This document shows positions 1 through 10,860 of a stretch of DNA of 64,000 nt, piece by piece (positions within the stretch are counted from its first letter, which is position 1; the number at the start of each line of letters is the position of its first letter). The DNA is taken from assembly GCA_963513935.1 (NCBI GenBank), contig OY740772.1, positions 11,936,098 through 12,000,097 on the forward strand, read 5' to 3'. Under the pieces are notes generated by a model. That model ran no database searches, was not told the DNA's origin, and saw nothing but the letters and a program-made list of their open reading frames with translations. A program made the translations under genes and the position numbers. This DNA comes from Aphrophora alni (taxonomy: Eukaryota > Arthropoda > Insecta > Hemiptera > Aphrophoridae).

Positions 1-920
1 GGACATGGCGCGCCTCGAAGTAGCCCGTCACGCTCGTGAAAGTGACTCGTCACTGCCGGATCTCTTTAGAGGTTAGAGTTTGAAATTAATTTTTTAATAT
101 CTTCCTTAATTGTCATTATAAAGATATCGATTTTGGTACAAGCATAATTGAAATTTACAAATTTTTATCTTATTTAATGTGTTATTTTTGAAACAGCCGC
201 CATTATTTTTGAAACAGGCTGAATGGAATAGCAGTTGAGGAATTTAAAGGGCTTTAGGTGTAGTTTTGCCAACATATTAATTTCTTCGTCAAAATAACTT
301 CTAGTTTTATTTGATAGACACAAAATATTAGCAAAAATTTAAGTTTTCAACTTCATAGTTTTTGCCCCATAACTACTCCAAAGTCATTTTTGTTTGTTTC
401 CGCTATATTTCTCCTACATGTGGTACAATACAAAGAATATAAATGCAAAGCTTGAAATATACAGTAGCTATCGTCTTGTCTGTGTAGACTGATTGCGACT
501 TGCATGTATGATATTATTAGCATCCTTTGTTTTACCTACGGACCCTGATAAAAGAAATCAATGAACATACAATCCTACATTTAATGGCTATTGAATTGTT
601 CGTCTCACAACTCACACACACTCTTATACGCTACGGATTTCTCATTGTGTGGTTAAATTAACTCGTATTCGTCATAAAAAACTGTCAAGACGAAAAAAAT
701 TCGAGATTTTTAATTAGATTTTTCTAAATTGCAATAGGGTGAGCACACTATGGACCTCAATACTAAAGTTCGCATGTCTATCTTAATCTTATGTGTTTAC
801 GTAACAGACGACAACGACGACGGACAGACAGTATGTGGAACGTGAAGATCAGTCACAAATCAGAGATGGAAAATTTTAACAATTACAAAACTCGCCCTAT
901 ACTTCGTATACTGGGCAAAT
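1..920 (+). mobile_element. Rep-C dispersed repeat, copy 1 (cut by window edge)
   Basis: This non-coding stretch belongs to a family of about 1.3 kb that recurs at least ten times in the window. Recognisable blocks in order are a GC-rich block near 20-60 (CACGCTCGTGAAAGTGACTC), an ATCTTATTTAATGTGTTATT block near 165-190, GAGCACACTATGGACCTC near 741, ACAGACGACAACGACGACGG near 805, and an end block CTTCGTATACTGGGCAAATA near 903. No open frame of note is present, so the copy is non-autonomous or a remnant. The superfamily is unknown. Confidence 0.6.
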
Positions 921-1589
921 AAAAATATTTTCTTTTTCTTATTCTGAAGTTTACGTCACGTTACATCCCCTCAGAAAACTAAAAAGTCGCGACGTCAAGA
1001 AATTTGTGATATACACAATTACAAAATTCAAAAAACCAGTGTAGTTTCTGTTTTGAATCAAATTACTCTATTGCTCTATCAAACAATTGTAAATATTCTA
1101 CAAGGCCCAAGAAACGAACTTTTTAAAATTACATTTAGAGTATCTGCATTACGTGGTATGCGCGGTCTGGGTTAGTACCATCAACTTGTTCTCATATTTG
1201 TCAATATAATAATTATACCATATAATTATAATATAATTATATATTTATAATATTATAATATTACATGTCAATATTATAATTCAAATAAATAGTGCGGTAA
1301 CATTGCATAACCTTTTCCAATCACTCATCCCAAACGAATAATAATAATCGTTAGTAAAAATATATCAGTCAATCAAAAAGTAAAAATGAAGTTTGGACGC
1401 CTTCTTTGAAAAAAAAAAAATTTAATAGTTAAATTAGGGTCTAAACTTGCTTTGTTTGTGTTATTAACACGTCCTTGGTGTAAGTCGTATTTGATTGACA
1501 ATTTAAGCTGTTAATGACAATTTACAAACATTGTAATTTTGTGTTTTTTTTCATGGTAGCCAACCCCGAATTTTGACTTTCCCAGAAAA
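921..1589. other. AT-rich intergenic or repeat-derived sequence
   Basis: No gene is visible. It holds a minus-strand Rep-C fragment (listed separately) and, at about 1203-1290, an extremely AT-rich run of ATAATTATA-type near-palindromes. Confidence 0.5.
1080..1200 (-). mobile_element. Rep-C fragment, 5' part
   Basis: On the minus strand it reads like the opening block of Rep-C: GTTGATGGTACTAACCCAG near 1165-1185 and CTTGGGCCTTGTAGAATA near 1097-1114, as in the copies at 38.8, 54.3 and 60.1 kb. It points toward copy 1 at the window edge, in inverted orientation. Confidence 0.5.
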
Positions 1590-3010
1590 AATTCCGAGAT
1601 ATGGTAAAAGTGTAAACTAAATCCAGAGATATGGTAAAAATGAGGGAAAAAGTCACTAGATATGGAAAAATGTATAAAACGTACCCTGATATGGTAAATA
1701 AGTGAAAAAATTCCCTAGATATGGTAAAAATTGTGTAAAATTCCCTAGATATGGTAAAAGTGTAAACTAAATCACGAGATATGGTAAAAAAGTCACTAGA
1801 TATCGAAAAATGTATAAAACGATATGGTAAATAAGTGAAAAAATTCCCTAGATATGGTAAATAAGTGAAAAAATTCCCTAGATATGGTAAATAAGTGAAA
1901 AAAGTACCGAGATATGGTAAAAATTGTGAAACAAATCCCTAGATATGGTAAAAATGAGGCAAAAAGTCACTAGATATGGGAAAATGTATAAAACGTACCC
2001 TGATATGGTAAATAAGTGAAAAAATTCCCTAGATATGGTAAATAAGTGAAAAAAGTACCGAGATATGGTAAAAATTGTGAAACAAATCCCTAGATATGGT
2101 AAAAATGAGGCAAAAGGTCACTAGATATGGAAAAATGTATACAACGTACCCTGATATGGTAAATAAGTGAAAAAATTCCCTAGATATGGTAAAAATTGTG
2201 TAAAATTCCCTAGATATGATAAAAGTGTAAACTAAATCATGAGATATGGTAAAAAAGTCACTAGATATCGAAAAATGTATAAAACGATATGGTAAATAAG
2301 TGAAAAAATTCCCTAGATATGGTAAATAAGTGAAAAAAGTACCGAGATATGGTAAAAATTGTGAAAAAAAATCCCTAGATATGGTAAAAATGAGGCAAAA
2401 AGTCACTAGATATGGAAAAATGTATAAAACGTACCCTGATATGGTAAATAAGTGAAAAAATTCCCTAGATATGGTAAAAATTGTTTAAAATTCCCTAGAT
2501 ATGGTAAAAGTTTAAACTAAATCATGAGATATGGTAAAAAAGTCACTAGATATCGAAAAATGTATAAAACGATATGGTAAATAAGTGAAAAATTCCCTAG
2601 ATATGGTAAATAAGTGATAAAAGTACCGAGATATGGTAAAAATTGTGAAAAAATTCCCTATATATGGTAAAAGTGTAAACTAAATCACGAGATATGGTAA
2701 AAAAAAGTCACTAGATATCGAAAAATGTATAAAAATTACCGACATATGGTAAATATGTGAAAAAATTCCCTAGATATGGTAAATACAGTAAGTGAAAAAG
2801 TACAGACATATGGTAAATATGTGAAAAAATTCCATAGATATGGTAAAAATGTGTAAAAAAGTCACTAGATATGGTAAAAATTTATAAAAAGTCCCGTGAT
2901 ATGGTAAAAATGTAAACAAAGTCCCGAGATATGGTAAAAATGTGAAAAAGTGCGTAGATATGGTAAAAAATGAAAAAAGTCACTAAATATAGTGAAATGT
3001 AAAAAAAAGT
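1590..3010. repeat. Minisatellite, unit about 27-31 bp (GATATGGTAAA core)
   Basis: About fifty imperfect tandem units share the core AGATATGGTAAAWAWGTGAA followed by a variable AAATTCCCT, AAGTCACT or AAGTACCG tail. Some unit orders recur as blocks: the order 'GTCACTAGATATCG unit, then a truncated ATAAAACGATATGG unit' appears near 1795, 2258 and 2554, showing higher-order duplication. Units decay toward the right edge. Open frames here, including a 125-codon minus-strand one at 2029-2406, are a consequence of the periodic sequence and are not called as genes. Confidence 0.95.
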
Positions 3011-3429
3011 CCACGTACAAAATTAGATTATAATTAGTCTACACGTTTGGACTGTAGAGACGACAGACAATCTTCAGAAATCGTTCCAAAAAACACATTT
3101 TTTACTCAGGAAAGATCAAAACAGACGTTGCACACAAATACTCAAATTCGTTATTTTTTGTCCCATCACTTAAGTTTCCCTACAAACATATTGGGTGTAT
3201 TTTGCTCAAGTGTAGGATCTAATGATTAAAACAAAATATACCGCCTTCTATTTCACCGTAAATTTAGGTTCATTAATTGATTGATGAAAGACGTCATTTA
3301 TCAAAATCGTTCTGATTTCGTTCAAACTTATGTGAAATGTGAAGAATGATCTAATTCCCTCTGCGAATAGTCTGGACATGGATTCTTTGTGTCTTTCATT
3401 CTTTCCAGATCTGTGTACTCATTGATGTT
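3011..3429. other. Unannotated spacer
   Basis: I see no repeat or gene here that I recognise. A 60-codon open frame at 3047-3229 has no recognisable domain. Confidence 0.4.
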
Positions 3430-4110
3430 CAGATTTACACGTCTCCACTTGGTGCAGGGAGGGTAACGTATTGATGAGCTTGAACGCTTTGGGATGTAAG
3501 GCGCTACTTATTCCAAACCGAAGTGGAACAGCATATGCTGAGGGGCTGCCTGGCTAAGGGGGAGCATAACCTTAATATCCGGACTCTGGTTACCAGGCGA
3601 CTTTCAGTTTTATTTAGCCTTAACAATTCATGGTGGGCTCTGCATGGGAGGAACGTTTATTTACCTAGCTAACAAAGTCGAACTTGGAAAAGACGACCAG
3701 AGGAGTGACAACAAAATGGAGGTGGAAGACACTGGCGTTTTACCTAACATCATGAAACCCAACTCTCAGTCATCGTAGCGAGAATCATGGAGGAACGACC
3801 CAACTTGCGATTAAAAAAAGTGAGAGTTGGAGTCGAATGACTACAAGAATCTTTCAGGAGTGCAATAGCACAAACTGAGACGAGAAGGAGTGGAAAAATA
3901 GCTTCCGCTAAAACTCAGAAGTGATGGGGGAAACCTGTGTTTTTATCTAGGACAGGGATCAATAGGTGGGTTCAGAGACAGCACCAGCAAAGATGGGATA
4001 GTAAATTACTTTAAAAGATTCCTTCAGGTAGTCTTGGAGGGACAGATTAGGTAGAGAGGTTTGGACGAGCTAGTAAGGTGAACTGCTAAAACTCGTAGAT
4101 GGGACTAATC
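3430..4110. other. Anonymous, more GC-rich stretch, possibly a decayed retroelement
   Basis: Base composition is clearly richer in G and C and more purine-rich on the plus strand than its surroundings. Several short frames are interrupted by stops and I recognise no protein motif in any of them. The composition shift suggests a sequence of different origin, such as a decayed retroelement or an untranslated region, but this is inference only. Confidence 0.3.
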
Positions 4111-4927
4111 TACTGAGCTAAAATTAATTCAGAAGCTTAGTTGTACAATAAGCCAATGGTTCTAAGTTTAGGCTTTGTTTTAATATATTGTAAAATCAAA
4201 CAAATAGTTTTTTTTTGGTTTTGGGAATATCTGAGTGACTAAATTTCTGTTGTGTATAGCATACCTTTTAATTACAGACCACGACCATTAGGTTAAATAT
4301 CGACTCCTACAAAGATTGGTGGACAATACCACAATTCGAACTTCGTATTGTATTTGCAATAATATGCATATAATAAATTAACTAATAGCAATAGCCTAAG
4401 CATAAGCTATGCATAACTATTACCGAGCAGAGCCTGGTTCATTGTATCACTGTGGACCTCATTGTAAATCATTATTAATACATTTTCTTGGTTCATCTCC
4501 CAACTTAGGAGCTCCGGTATAATAGTCTATCATAATACACACGTACAGATTATGTGTTACGCCATTTCTTAGGTCGACGACCTCTCAAGAGGCTCTTAAT
4601 GCTGACCCCCTATTTTCAATATCAACTAAACATGGTTTGAGATTTTTAACTGATTTCCATATTTTGTGTTCGTTTAAACGTTCTAGAGGTCGTAAATTTT
4701 GTACGATTTTCATGAAATTTTCTAAAAACATTGAGTCTTAAGCTCGCACGCTTATTACGGAAGGAGCGGAAGTTATTGTTTTAGTCGTATTTTTATAATT
4801 TTTCTGATTTACCGTTTAGTAGTATTTATAAAAATTTGTATTTTAATATTGTTTTAATTACTTAATAACTCAAGGATTAATGATACGACTATTTTTTTTT
4901 TAGTTGAAATAAAATAAGTTGGTGGGA
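4111..4927. other. AT-rich spacer without recognised features
   Basis: Low-complexity AT-rich sequence with many stops in all frames. I see no inverted ends, tandem array or coding motif. Confidence 0.4.
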
Positions 4928-6020
4928 ATCATCATAGTACTTACCCAGCCCCATATGTAGGCTAACATAATCCGATCCACTAAATAGGACTTGATCTCTT
5001 GGGCCTTTTAGGAAATATTACATTGTAGTGGTAGATCAAGAGGCCTTACCCAATACGTTAAGTTTATTTAAAACAGTTGTTACAGAGATTTATGAATTAC
5101 TTTGTTGAAGTCGGCTAGATGTGTATACAGGGTGTCTCAAATTTTTTTCATTATATACACCAAAACGAAAAAAAAGAGTCAAATAACATATAGTCGAATT
5201 CCCTTTAATTATCATTTTATCCGCCATTTTGTTCTTTACACAAAAATATTGTCCAAAAATAAATAACATAAGTTGAGATTAGTTTAAGCAGGAGATATTC
5301 GACGTTTCAAACTGTCGTCATTTTGAAAATTAAAATCTTTGTGTTTTTACACTTGTAAAAAGTAACTTACAAAATGCTTATACCAAATCTGAACTCAATA
5401 TCTTATCTATTTCTGGAGTTATAATATTTTTAATAAAAGAACAAAATAGCGGATAGACAGATAAGAATTCGACTATATGTTATTTGAAATTGCTTGATCT
5501 TTTTGATGTATGTAATCTGAAAATGAATAGACAGTTTACGGGACACTCTGTATATAAACAGTCTTCACTCGCTTGGCTCGTGTCGGTGACTCGACCTTGC
5601 CGGATTTCGTAATTATACGAATATCACATTTTCTTGGAGGTCCGATATTAAATTTTTGACAATTACTTCGCTATTTGTCATCGTAGAGATGTTATGTTAA
5701 TACCATTAAATGTAGAATTAAAATCTGCGACCATTTATCTAATTTAGAGTGTTATAAGTGGAATAACACACGAAATATGAACAAAACGATTTAAAATGGC
5801 GCCATTTTTGAAGATTTAATTACTTTTTTTTTAATTTCATTCACACAATTCTTTCCTAGTCGTATCTTAATTTTCGACAGTGACGACGGACTAACGGGAT
5901 GAATAAAATAACTTTTTCGGTTTTTTGAAGTTATGAAATGTGAAGAAAAAATGGGACGAGGGTTGACATTTTTTTATATTACCAAACTTACCCTGTACTT
6001 CTTATACTGGGGAAGTAAAT
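4928..6020 (+). mobile_element. Rep-C copy 2, interrupted by a Rep-T insertion
   Basis: The opening block (CATCATAGTACTTACCCAG near 4930) is followed by CTTGGGCCTTTTAGGAAATA near 4999, the TCGGCTAGATGTGTATA junction at 5111-5127, then after the insertion TCTTCACTCGCTTGGCTCG near 5562, TCGTAATTATACGAATATCA near 5608 and the end block CTTCTTATACTGGGGAAGTA near 5998. The middle is shortened compared with the copy at 60 kb. No coding capacity is visible. Confidence 0.65.
5128..5550. mobile_element. Rep-T foldback/MITE-like element 1
   Basis: The ends are inverted: CAGGGTGTCTCAAAT at the left, CGGGACACTCTG at the right, with TA on both sides. The arms stay related for more than 100 bp: AATAACATATAGTCGAATTC lies near 5181 and again, inverted, at about 5466-5490, followed inwards by a CCGCCATTTTGTTC type block. 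It sits inside Rep-C at a site that is intact at about 60284. TA flanks and end sequence are compatible with a Tc1/mariner-type MITE, but no transposase is present. Confidence 0.75.
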
Positions 6021-6045
6021 GGAATGTAGTACCAAATATTTCTTA

Positions 6046-6419
6046 GGGTGCCAATAATTTGAAAAAAAAAAAAAGTTTTATCAGTATAAAAATATTTTCT
6101 GATTTTATACTGTTTTAAAAAAAATTCTTTCTCAAAAGAACAAATCTTATAGAACAAAATTGTAAGATCTAAAAAAGGACGATTAAGTTGATAAAACTTA
6201 CACTTTTTTTTTCACAAATTTTCTTTACTTTGATAATTTATTTTATACTTAACAAAATAATTGACTCTATGAGTTTCAACTGATTAAAGTAAACTATATT
6301 TTCCTTTTACAGTTTAGCTCCAACTGGTTTATTTCGAGATATAAATCCTTGAGCGTCAGCTGATTGTTAAATATTTCGTGTACTGATTATTTTGGGTTTT
6401 ACAATGATTATTGGCACCC
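6046..6419. mobile_element. 374 bp MITE with GGGTGCCAATAAT terminal inverted repeats
   Basis: The left end GGGTGCCAATAAT and the right end ATTATTGGCACCC are inverted copies, each flanked by TA. Between them is AT-rich sequence with no frame of interest. The inverted repeat match is at least 13 bp and extends to TTAGGGTGCCAATAAT when the flanking bases are included. A related CGCACCCTAAAA end-like motif occurs at about 6774 and 22616. Length, inverted ends and TA flanks fit a Tc1/mariner-type MITE. Confidence 0.75.
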
Positions 6420-7467
6420 TAAACGAATAATTGGGTTACATTTTTTTCATTTCTACTGTAATTATAATTATTCGCATCAGAAAATCTTTAATTTATTTTG
6501 AACGTACTTACAATGTTGATGTAAAACCTATACGTTTCAAGAAAGTAATTCTTCAAGGTATGTAGATGTAGACATATTTTATTAAATATATTGAAAAATT
6601 AAGTTTGGATTAAAAAAAAAAAAAAGTTTCTAAATTTAGAAATCTGAGTTTACCTTCATATTATAACCTTATAAAAACATAGACAAATTAATAAATATTT
6701 CAATTTTATTTCCCCTACTAAAAAAAAACCTTTGTTCAAAACTTTTTCTCAGAAATTTACCGCTTTAATTGACGCACCCTAAAATCAATTATATACGTGG
6801 TGATTTAAAATTACAGGATAATATTACGGAAACAAATTCTAGAAGTAAAAAAATTATAAAAAGAAGCTTCATTTTCTATCAACTATTTTATGCTTTTATT
6901 AATATATATATTTGAAAGTAGATAATATATTAAGTGAATATTTGGTATAGGTATTATTTATAAATAACATTTTGCTAATAGGTATACCAAAAACCCTAGA
7001 CTTTATTTTGCAGATTTTCAAAATGATGGACGTAAAACGTTTAAAGTCGAATATTTAAAAAATGATTAACATTACAAAATATTTAAAAAAAGAAAAACAT
7101 TCCTCTTTTAACGAAAACCAAAATAACTTTTGTTTTCTGCAGGTCAAAGGATAACCGCGTTTTCGACAAAAAACTACAAACATAATTTCTTTGTAATTGT
7201 CTACAACACCCAAAATTCGCCAAAAATATTATATAATTTTATCGATAACTTTGTTATTCTTTTTTTATATAGACAATTAAAAAAAAAAATGTTTTTCGTT
7301 AAAAAGGTAAAGTTTCTGTAATCGTCCAAATTTATAAAATGTTTCATTTTTTTCTTGTAAATCTTTATAATTGCATATTTTATCAGAAATTTTTTACAAG
7401 TTTCTTGCAATTATTGTTTTTAAAAAAGAAGAAGAAAAAGAACATAAATAGAAACCTTTAGCCTTTG
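6420..7467. other. AT-rich sequence with an internal Rep-T fragment
   Basis: From about 7020 to 7250 the sequence resembles the inside of long Rep-T copies (GTCAAAGGATAACCGCGTTT followed by TTTGTAATTGTCTACAACACC). No matching ends were found, so this is a fragment. The rest is A/T tracts; two open frames of 63 and 69 codons at 7130-7410 overlap on opposite strands and show no motif. Confidence 0.45.
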
Positions 7468-7622
7468 ACTAATAAAAGCATCAGGTTCGGGATGAGAACA
7501 AAAGTTGGTTAAGAGAGACCTAACATGAAAGATGAGAGAGATCTAGTCCAAGACCAAATGAAAAAGTGTGTAGATCCAGTTAGGTTACTTCGGCATTGCC
7601 GCATCCGTATTTAGCCCCTGAG
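7468..7622 (+). repeat. Rep-B SINE-like repeat, copy 1
   Basis: It carries the family blocks GGTTCGGGATGAGAACAAAA, GAGAGACCTAACATGAAAGA, GTGTAGATCCAGTTAGGTTA and CGGCATTGCCGCATCCGT in order. The GATCCAGYTAGGTTCC segment has weak resemblance to a tRNA B box, so a tRNA-derived SINE is possible but not shown. Confidence 0.6.
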
Positions 7623-7839
7623 GTGTACAATGGTAATCAAAATAATCTTTCATTATAACTATCATTACTTTAAAATGGCGGCAATAAAATATATCAACTA
7701 ATAGATCTGCGATCATATATTTAAATTTAAAATACAACTTAGACTGTAAGGATTAGTGATTTTAACGCTGTATATTTTTTTCTTATTTTTTAATAGGAAA
7801 AAACATCATCGCCTTATTAAAAAAAAACGAAGGAAAGAA

Positions 7840-8015
7840 CATCCTTAGCTCTCGAATACTCTAATACGCCAAGTTCGGAAGGGAGCAACAGTTGATAAAG
7901 AGAGACCAGAAGGAAAGATGAAAGTAAGATATCTAACTCAGGACTACGGGAAAAAAGGTGTAGATCCAGCTAGGATTGCAAGTCCGTCCTCACTAAAGTG
8001 AGCTCCTGAATTTTA
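7840..8015 (+). repeat. Rep-B SINE-like repeat, copy 2
   Basis: Begins CTTAGCTCTCGAATACTCTA and runs through AGTTGATAAAGAGAGACCAG, GGTGTAGATCCAGCTAGG and a closing CCTCACTAAAGTGAGCTCC palindrome. It lies 220 bp downstream of copy 1 in the same orientation. Confidence 0.65.
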
Positions 8016-8680
8016 TTTGTGGATAAAACTCCGTGTAATAGAAGTGTAGAACCAGCGAGGGTATTTCGGGATTAGGCACTAACAGGGTAGTTTTAACCGT
8101 CACAATAAGTAGTTTCATGTCAACCAATATATTGTACAACTTTAAAGACTAAGTTTTATCAAAATCGTTTGAGGATAGTTTGAAAAATAACAATTTTATA
8201 TCAGTTTACCTTGATTAGTATTTGATATTGTGTATATGTCAGCGAGTCAGTTAATGCGCCGTTTAATAACTTAAAATCAGCTTGATTTGACGTCAACACA
8301 TGTTATTTTACCGGTCGACAACCTTTAATGTTGACCACTATTAACCAACTTGCTTTTTACATTTTTTTCTTCTTACTGCCAAGTTAGACACGCACTGTCG
8401 TACGGCGCCTTGTAATTGCAGCTTTATTTTACATGAACAAAATACTGCTTCCACATTACATGTCATGACGAACCCAACCACTTGGAAATGATTTCTATTT
8501 CAACTTTACTGGTGGGAGAAGTAATTATAATAAACAGGCTGCAGTTTGTGTCATGGGCAATATAACTCGGCAATTTAATGGAATAATGTATCTTCGGTAA
8601 ATCTGTGTTTGGAATAGAGGGTGTGTATGAAATACGCGGAGAAAGCTTAGAAGTTGATTGGGAAGTAAAATACGGACGCC
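8016..8680. other. Spacer without recognised features
   Basis: A second GTGTAGAACCAGCGAGG block near 8046 may be a further Rep-B remnant. Otherwise I see no coding motif, array or inverted ends. Confidence 0.35.
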
Positions 8681-8960
8681 CTTTTTTGTAGGTTCAAAAC
8701 TCTAAAAATGTTTTTGCGATTGTTTTTAAGTTCTGTTATCTATCTACTACTGTCGATACCTTACACACAGAATTGAAGTTTTTATCTAATTCAGTGTTTT
8801 TCAGTTAAATAGCACATTAGATATGAATAAAACACTGTTTATAATAGCTGTTATTTTTAATTTTTAATTCGATTTTTATAAATTTCAATTGTGTTCTAAA
8901 TGAGCACTCTATAGTCCCCAACATTGATTCATATAGGCCTAACTATTTTAATTTTTCTGG
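8681..8960 (+). mobile_element. Rep-C copy 3, internal part
   Basis: Contains the segment TCTAATTCAGTGTTTTTCAG followed by TTAAATAGCACATTAGATAT at about 8788-8826, the same region that is split by a Helitron-like element at 60529, and the later block GTTCTAAATGAGCACTCTAT at about 8893-8912. This copy therefore serves as the undisturbed comparison for that insertion. Confidence 0.6.
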
Positions 8961-9653
8961 CAGTTATCGTACTTGGACAGTTGTTGTAGCGTTTACCAAA
9001 CCTAACCTAACCAATACTTCCCGTACTGAGTAAGTACTAAATTCGCGTACCATCCGCGATACTTTCAGTCGAAACTAAGTAAACAAGATACAAACACGAA
9101 GGAGTATTTCCACAAGGATCATTGAATCCAACGAAGGCCGTTCAAGGACAGACACTAAAGGCAACTTCCAAGCAAATAGATTAAATTTCTAGAAACGAGT
9201 CGAGCGGCGAGTAGAACAACCTGTAATGTAGAATTAGCGCACGGTGAGAGGTTATGGCAAATTGAGGTGGCAGGATGAAATAGAATTTGTTGCACGCCTT
9301 TCCATTTCTTCTGCAAACTGGTGTAACGCTGCAAACATATTTTAAATCATTTGTTTTGTGTAAATATTCTAGAGAAAATAAACGATTTATTTGCACAAAC
9401 TTTCACACTCACCAATACCAAAACTATTTCTCACCAATAATGTCAGTTTTAATGATAATCAATCATGAACGGTATATTTGAAAATATATTTTAGGTACCA
9501 AGTGTATCAAAAAAATGTGTACACTATTTGAATCGTTGTTGAGTGAAACGAACTTAGATAAAAATGGCAAAACTAAATCAGCTAAAAACATCTGATAGTT
9601 GAAAACATCTGTTTTTCGTTGTTGTAACTCATTATTGTCATTTCTGTTATTTA
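8961..9653. other. Spacer with one Motif-A copy
   Basis: No gene is recognised. Two overlapping opposite-strand open frames of 64-71 codons at 9181-9481 have no motif and cover the Motif-A repeat. Confidence 0.4.
9390..9416 (-). repeat. Motif-A, copy 1
   Basis: On the minus strand it reads GGTGAGTGTGAAAGTTTGTG followed by CAAATAA. Upstream on that strand is AATAGTTTTGGTATT, the usual TTTTGGTTGG-like lead-in of this motif. Confidence 0.6.
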
Positions 9654-10847
9654 TCTATATATGTATATAAAACTAAAAACTGAAATCACGAAATCTCTGG
9701 ATCCAAGAAGCTTAGAGCTATGACTTTTTTAACATGGTTTGGGGTAGGTCGGTAGACGCGTGCTAATAAAAGATTTTGAAAACATTCCACTCCAAGGGTG
9801 CTTTTTACCACTAAAGCATATCTCTAGATCCAAGAAGCTTAGAGCTATGATTTTTTTAACATGGTTTGGGGTAGGTCTATAGACGCGTACTAAGAAAGGG
9901 TTTTGAAAATGCTCCACTCCAAGGGTGCTTTTTACCCCTAAAGCATATCTCTGGATCCAAGAAGATTAGAGCTATGCATTTTTTAACATGGTTTAGGGTA
10001 GGTCTATAGACGCGTACTAAGAATGGGTTTTGACAATGTTCCACTACAAGGGTGCTTTTTATCCCTAAAGCATATCTCTGGATCCAAGAAGATAAGAGCT
10101 ATGCATTTTTTAACATGGTTTGGGGTAGGTCAATAGACGCGTACTAAGAGGTTTTGAAAATGTTCCACTCCAAGGGTGCTTTTTACCCCTAAAGCATATC
10201 TCTGGATCCAAGAAGATAAGAGCTATGCATTTTTTAACATGGTTTAGGGTAGGTCTATAGACGCGTACTAAGAATGGGTTTTGACAATGTTCCACTACAA
10301 GGGTGCTTTTTACCCTCTAAAGCATTTCTCTGGATCCAAGTAGCTTAGAGCTATGAATTTTTAACATGGTTTGGGGTAGGTCTATAGACGCGTACTAAGA
10401 AAGGGTTTTGAAAATGCTCCACTCCAAGGGTGCTTTTTACCCCTAAAGCATATCTCTGTATCCAAGAAGCTTAGAGCTATGAATTTTTTAACATGGTTTG
10501 GGGTAGGTCATTAGACGCGTACTAAGAAAAGGTTTTGAAAATGTTCCACTCCAAGGGTGCTTTTTACCCCCTAAAGCATATCTCTGGATCCAAGAAGATT
10601 AGAGCTATGCATTTTTTAACATGGTTTGGGGTAGGTCGGTAGACGCGTACTAAGAAAAGGTTTTGATAATATTATTTCACTCCAAGGGTGCTTTTTACCC
10701 CTAAAGCATATATATTTCTGGATCCAAGAAGCCTAGAGTTATGAATTTCTTAACATGGTTTGGGGTAAGTTTGTATACGCGTATTAGGTTTGTGCTAAAA
10801 ATATTAAATCTAAAATATTCGCGTGCGAATCCGCTGGTAACAGCTAG
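9654..10847 (+). mobile_element. Helitron-like non-autonomous element 1
   Basis: The left end is A|TCTATATATG and the right end is AACAGCTAG|T, which fits Helitron rules: 5' TC, 3' CTRR, insertion between A and T. Just before the 3' end, GCGTGCGAATCCGCTGG could form a short imperfect hairpin (CGCG with CGCT), as expected near a Helitron 3' end; similar endings (CGAAGCCGCGGG..AGCTAGT) are common in insect Helitrons. The inside is an about 126 bp tandem array. No Rep/helicase is encoded. It abuts a mariner transposase remnant that starts 13 bp downstream. Confidence 0.7.
9695..10790 (+). repeat. Tandem array, 124-134 bp units, about nine copies, inside Helitron-like element 1
   Basis: Units begin CTCTGGATCCAAGAAG at 9695, 9822, 9949, 10076, 10200, 10328, 10454, 10582 and about 10714. 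Each contains AACATGGTTTGGGGTAGGTC, TAGACGCGTACTAAGAAAGG and CCACTCCAAGGGTGCTTTTT. Two blocks (around 9949-10076 and 10200-10328) share private variants such as GTTTAGGGTAGG and CCACTACAAGGG, evidence of a two-unit duplication. Minus-strand open frames of 61-62 codons here are array by-products. Confidence 0.95.
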
Positions 10848-10860
10848 TTCCGTTAGAAAC

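Noticed and set aside
1203..1290. AT palindrome cluster as a replication origin
   Set aside because: Base composition alone explains it; no further evidence.
2029..2406. 125-codon minus-strand frame
   Set aside because: It is wholly inside the GATATGGTAAA minisatellite and encodes the repeat unit; no other support.
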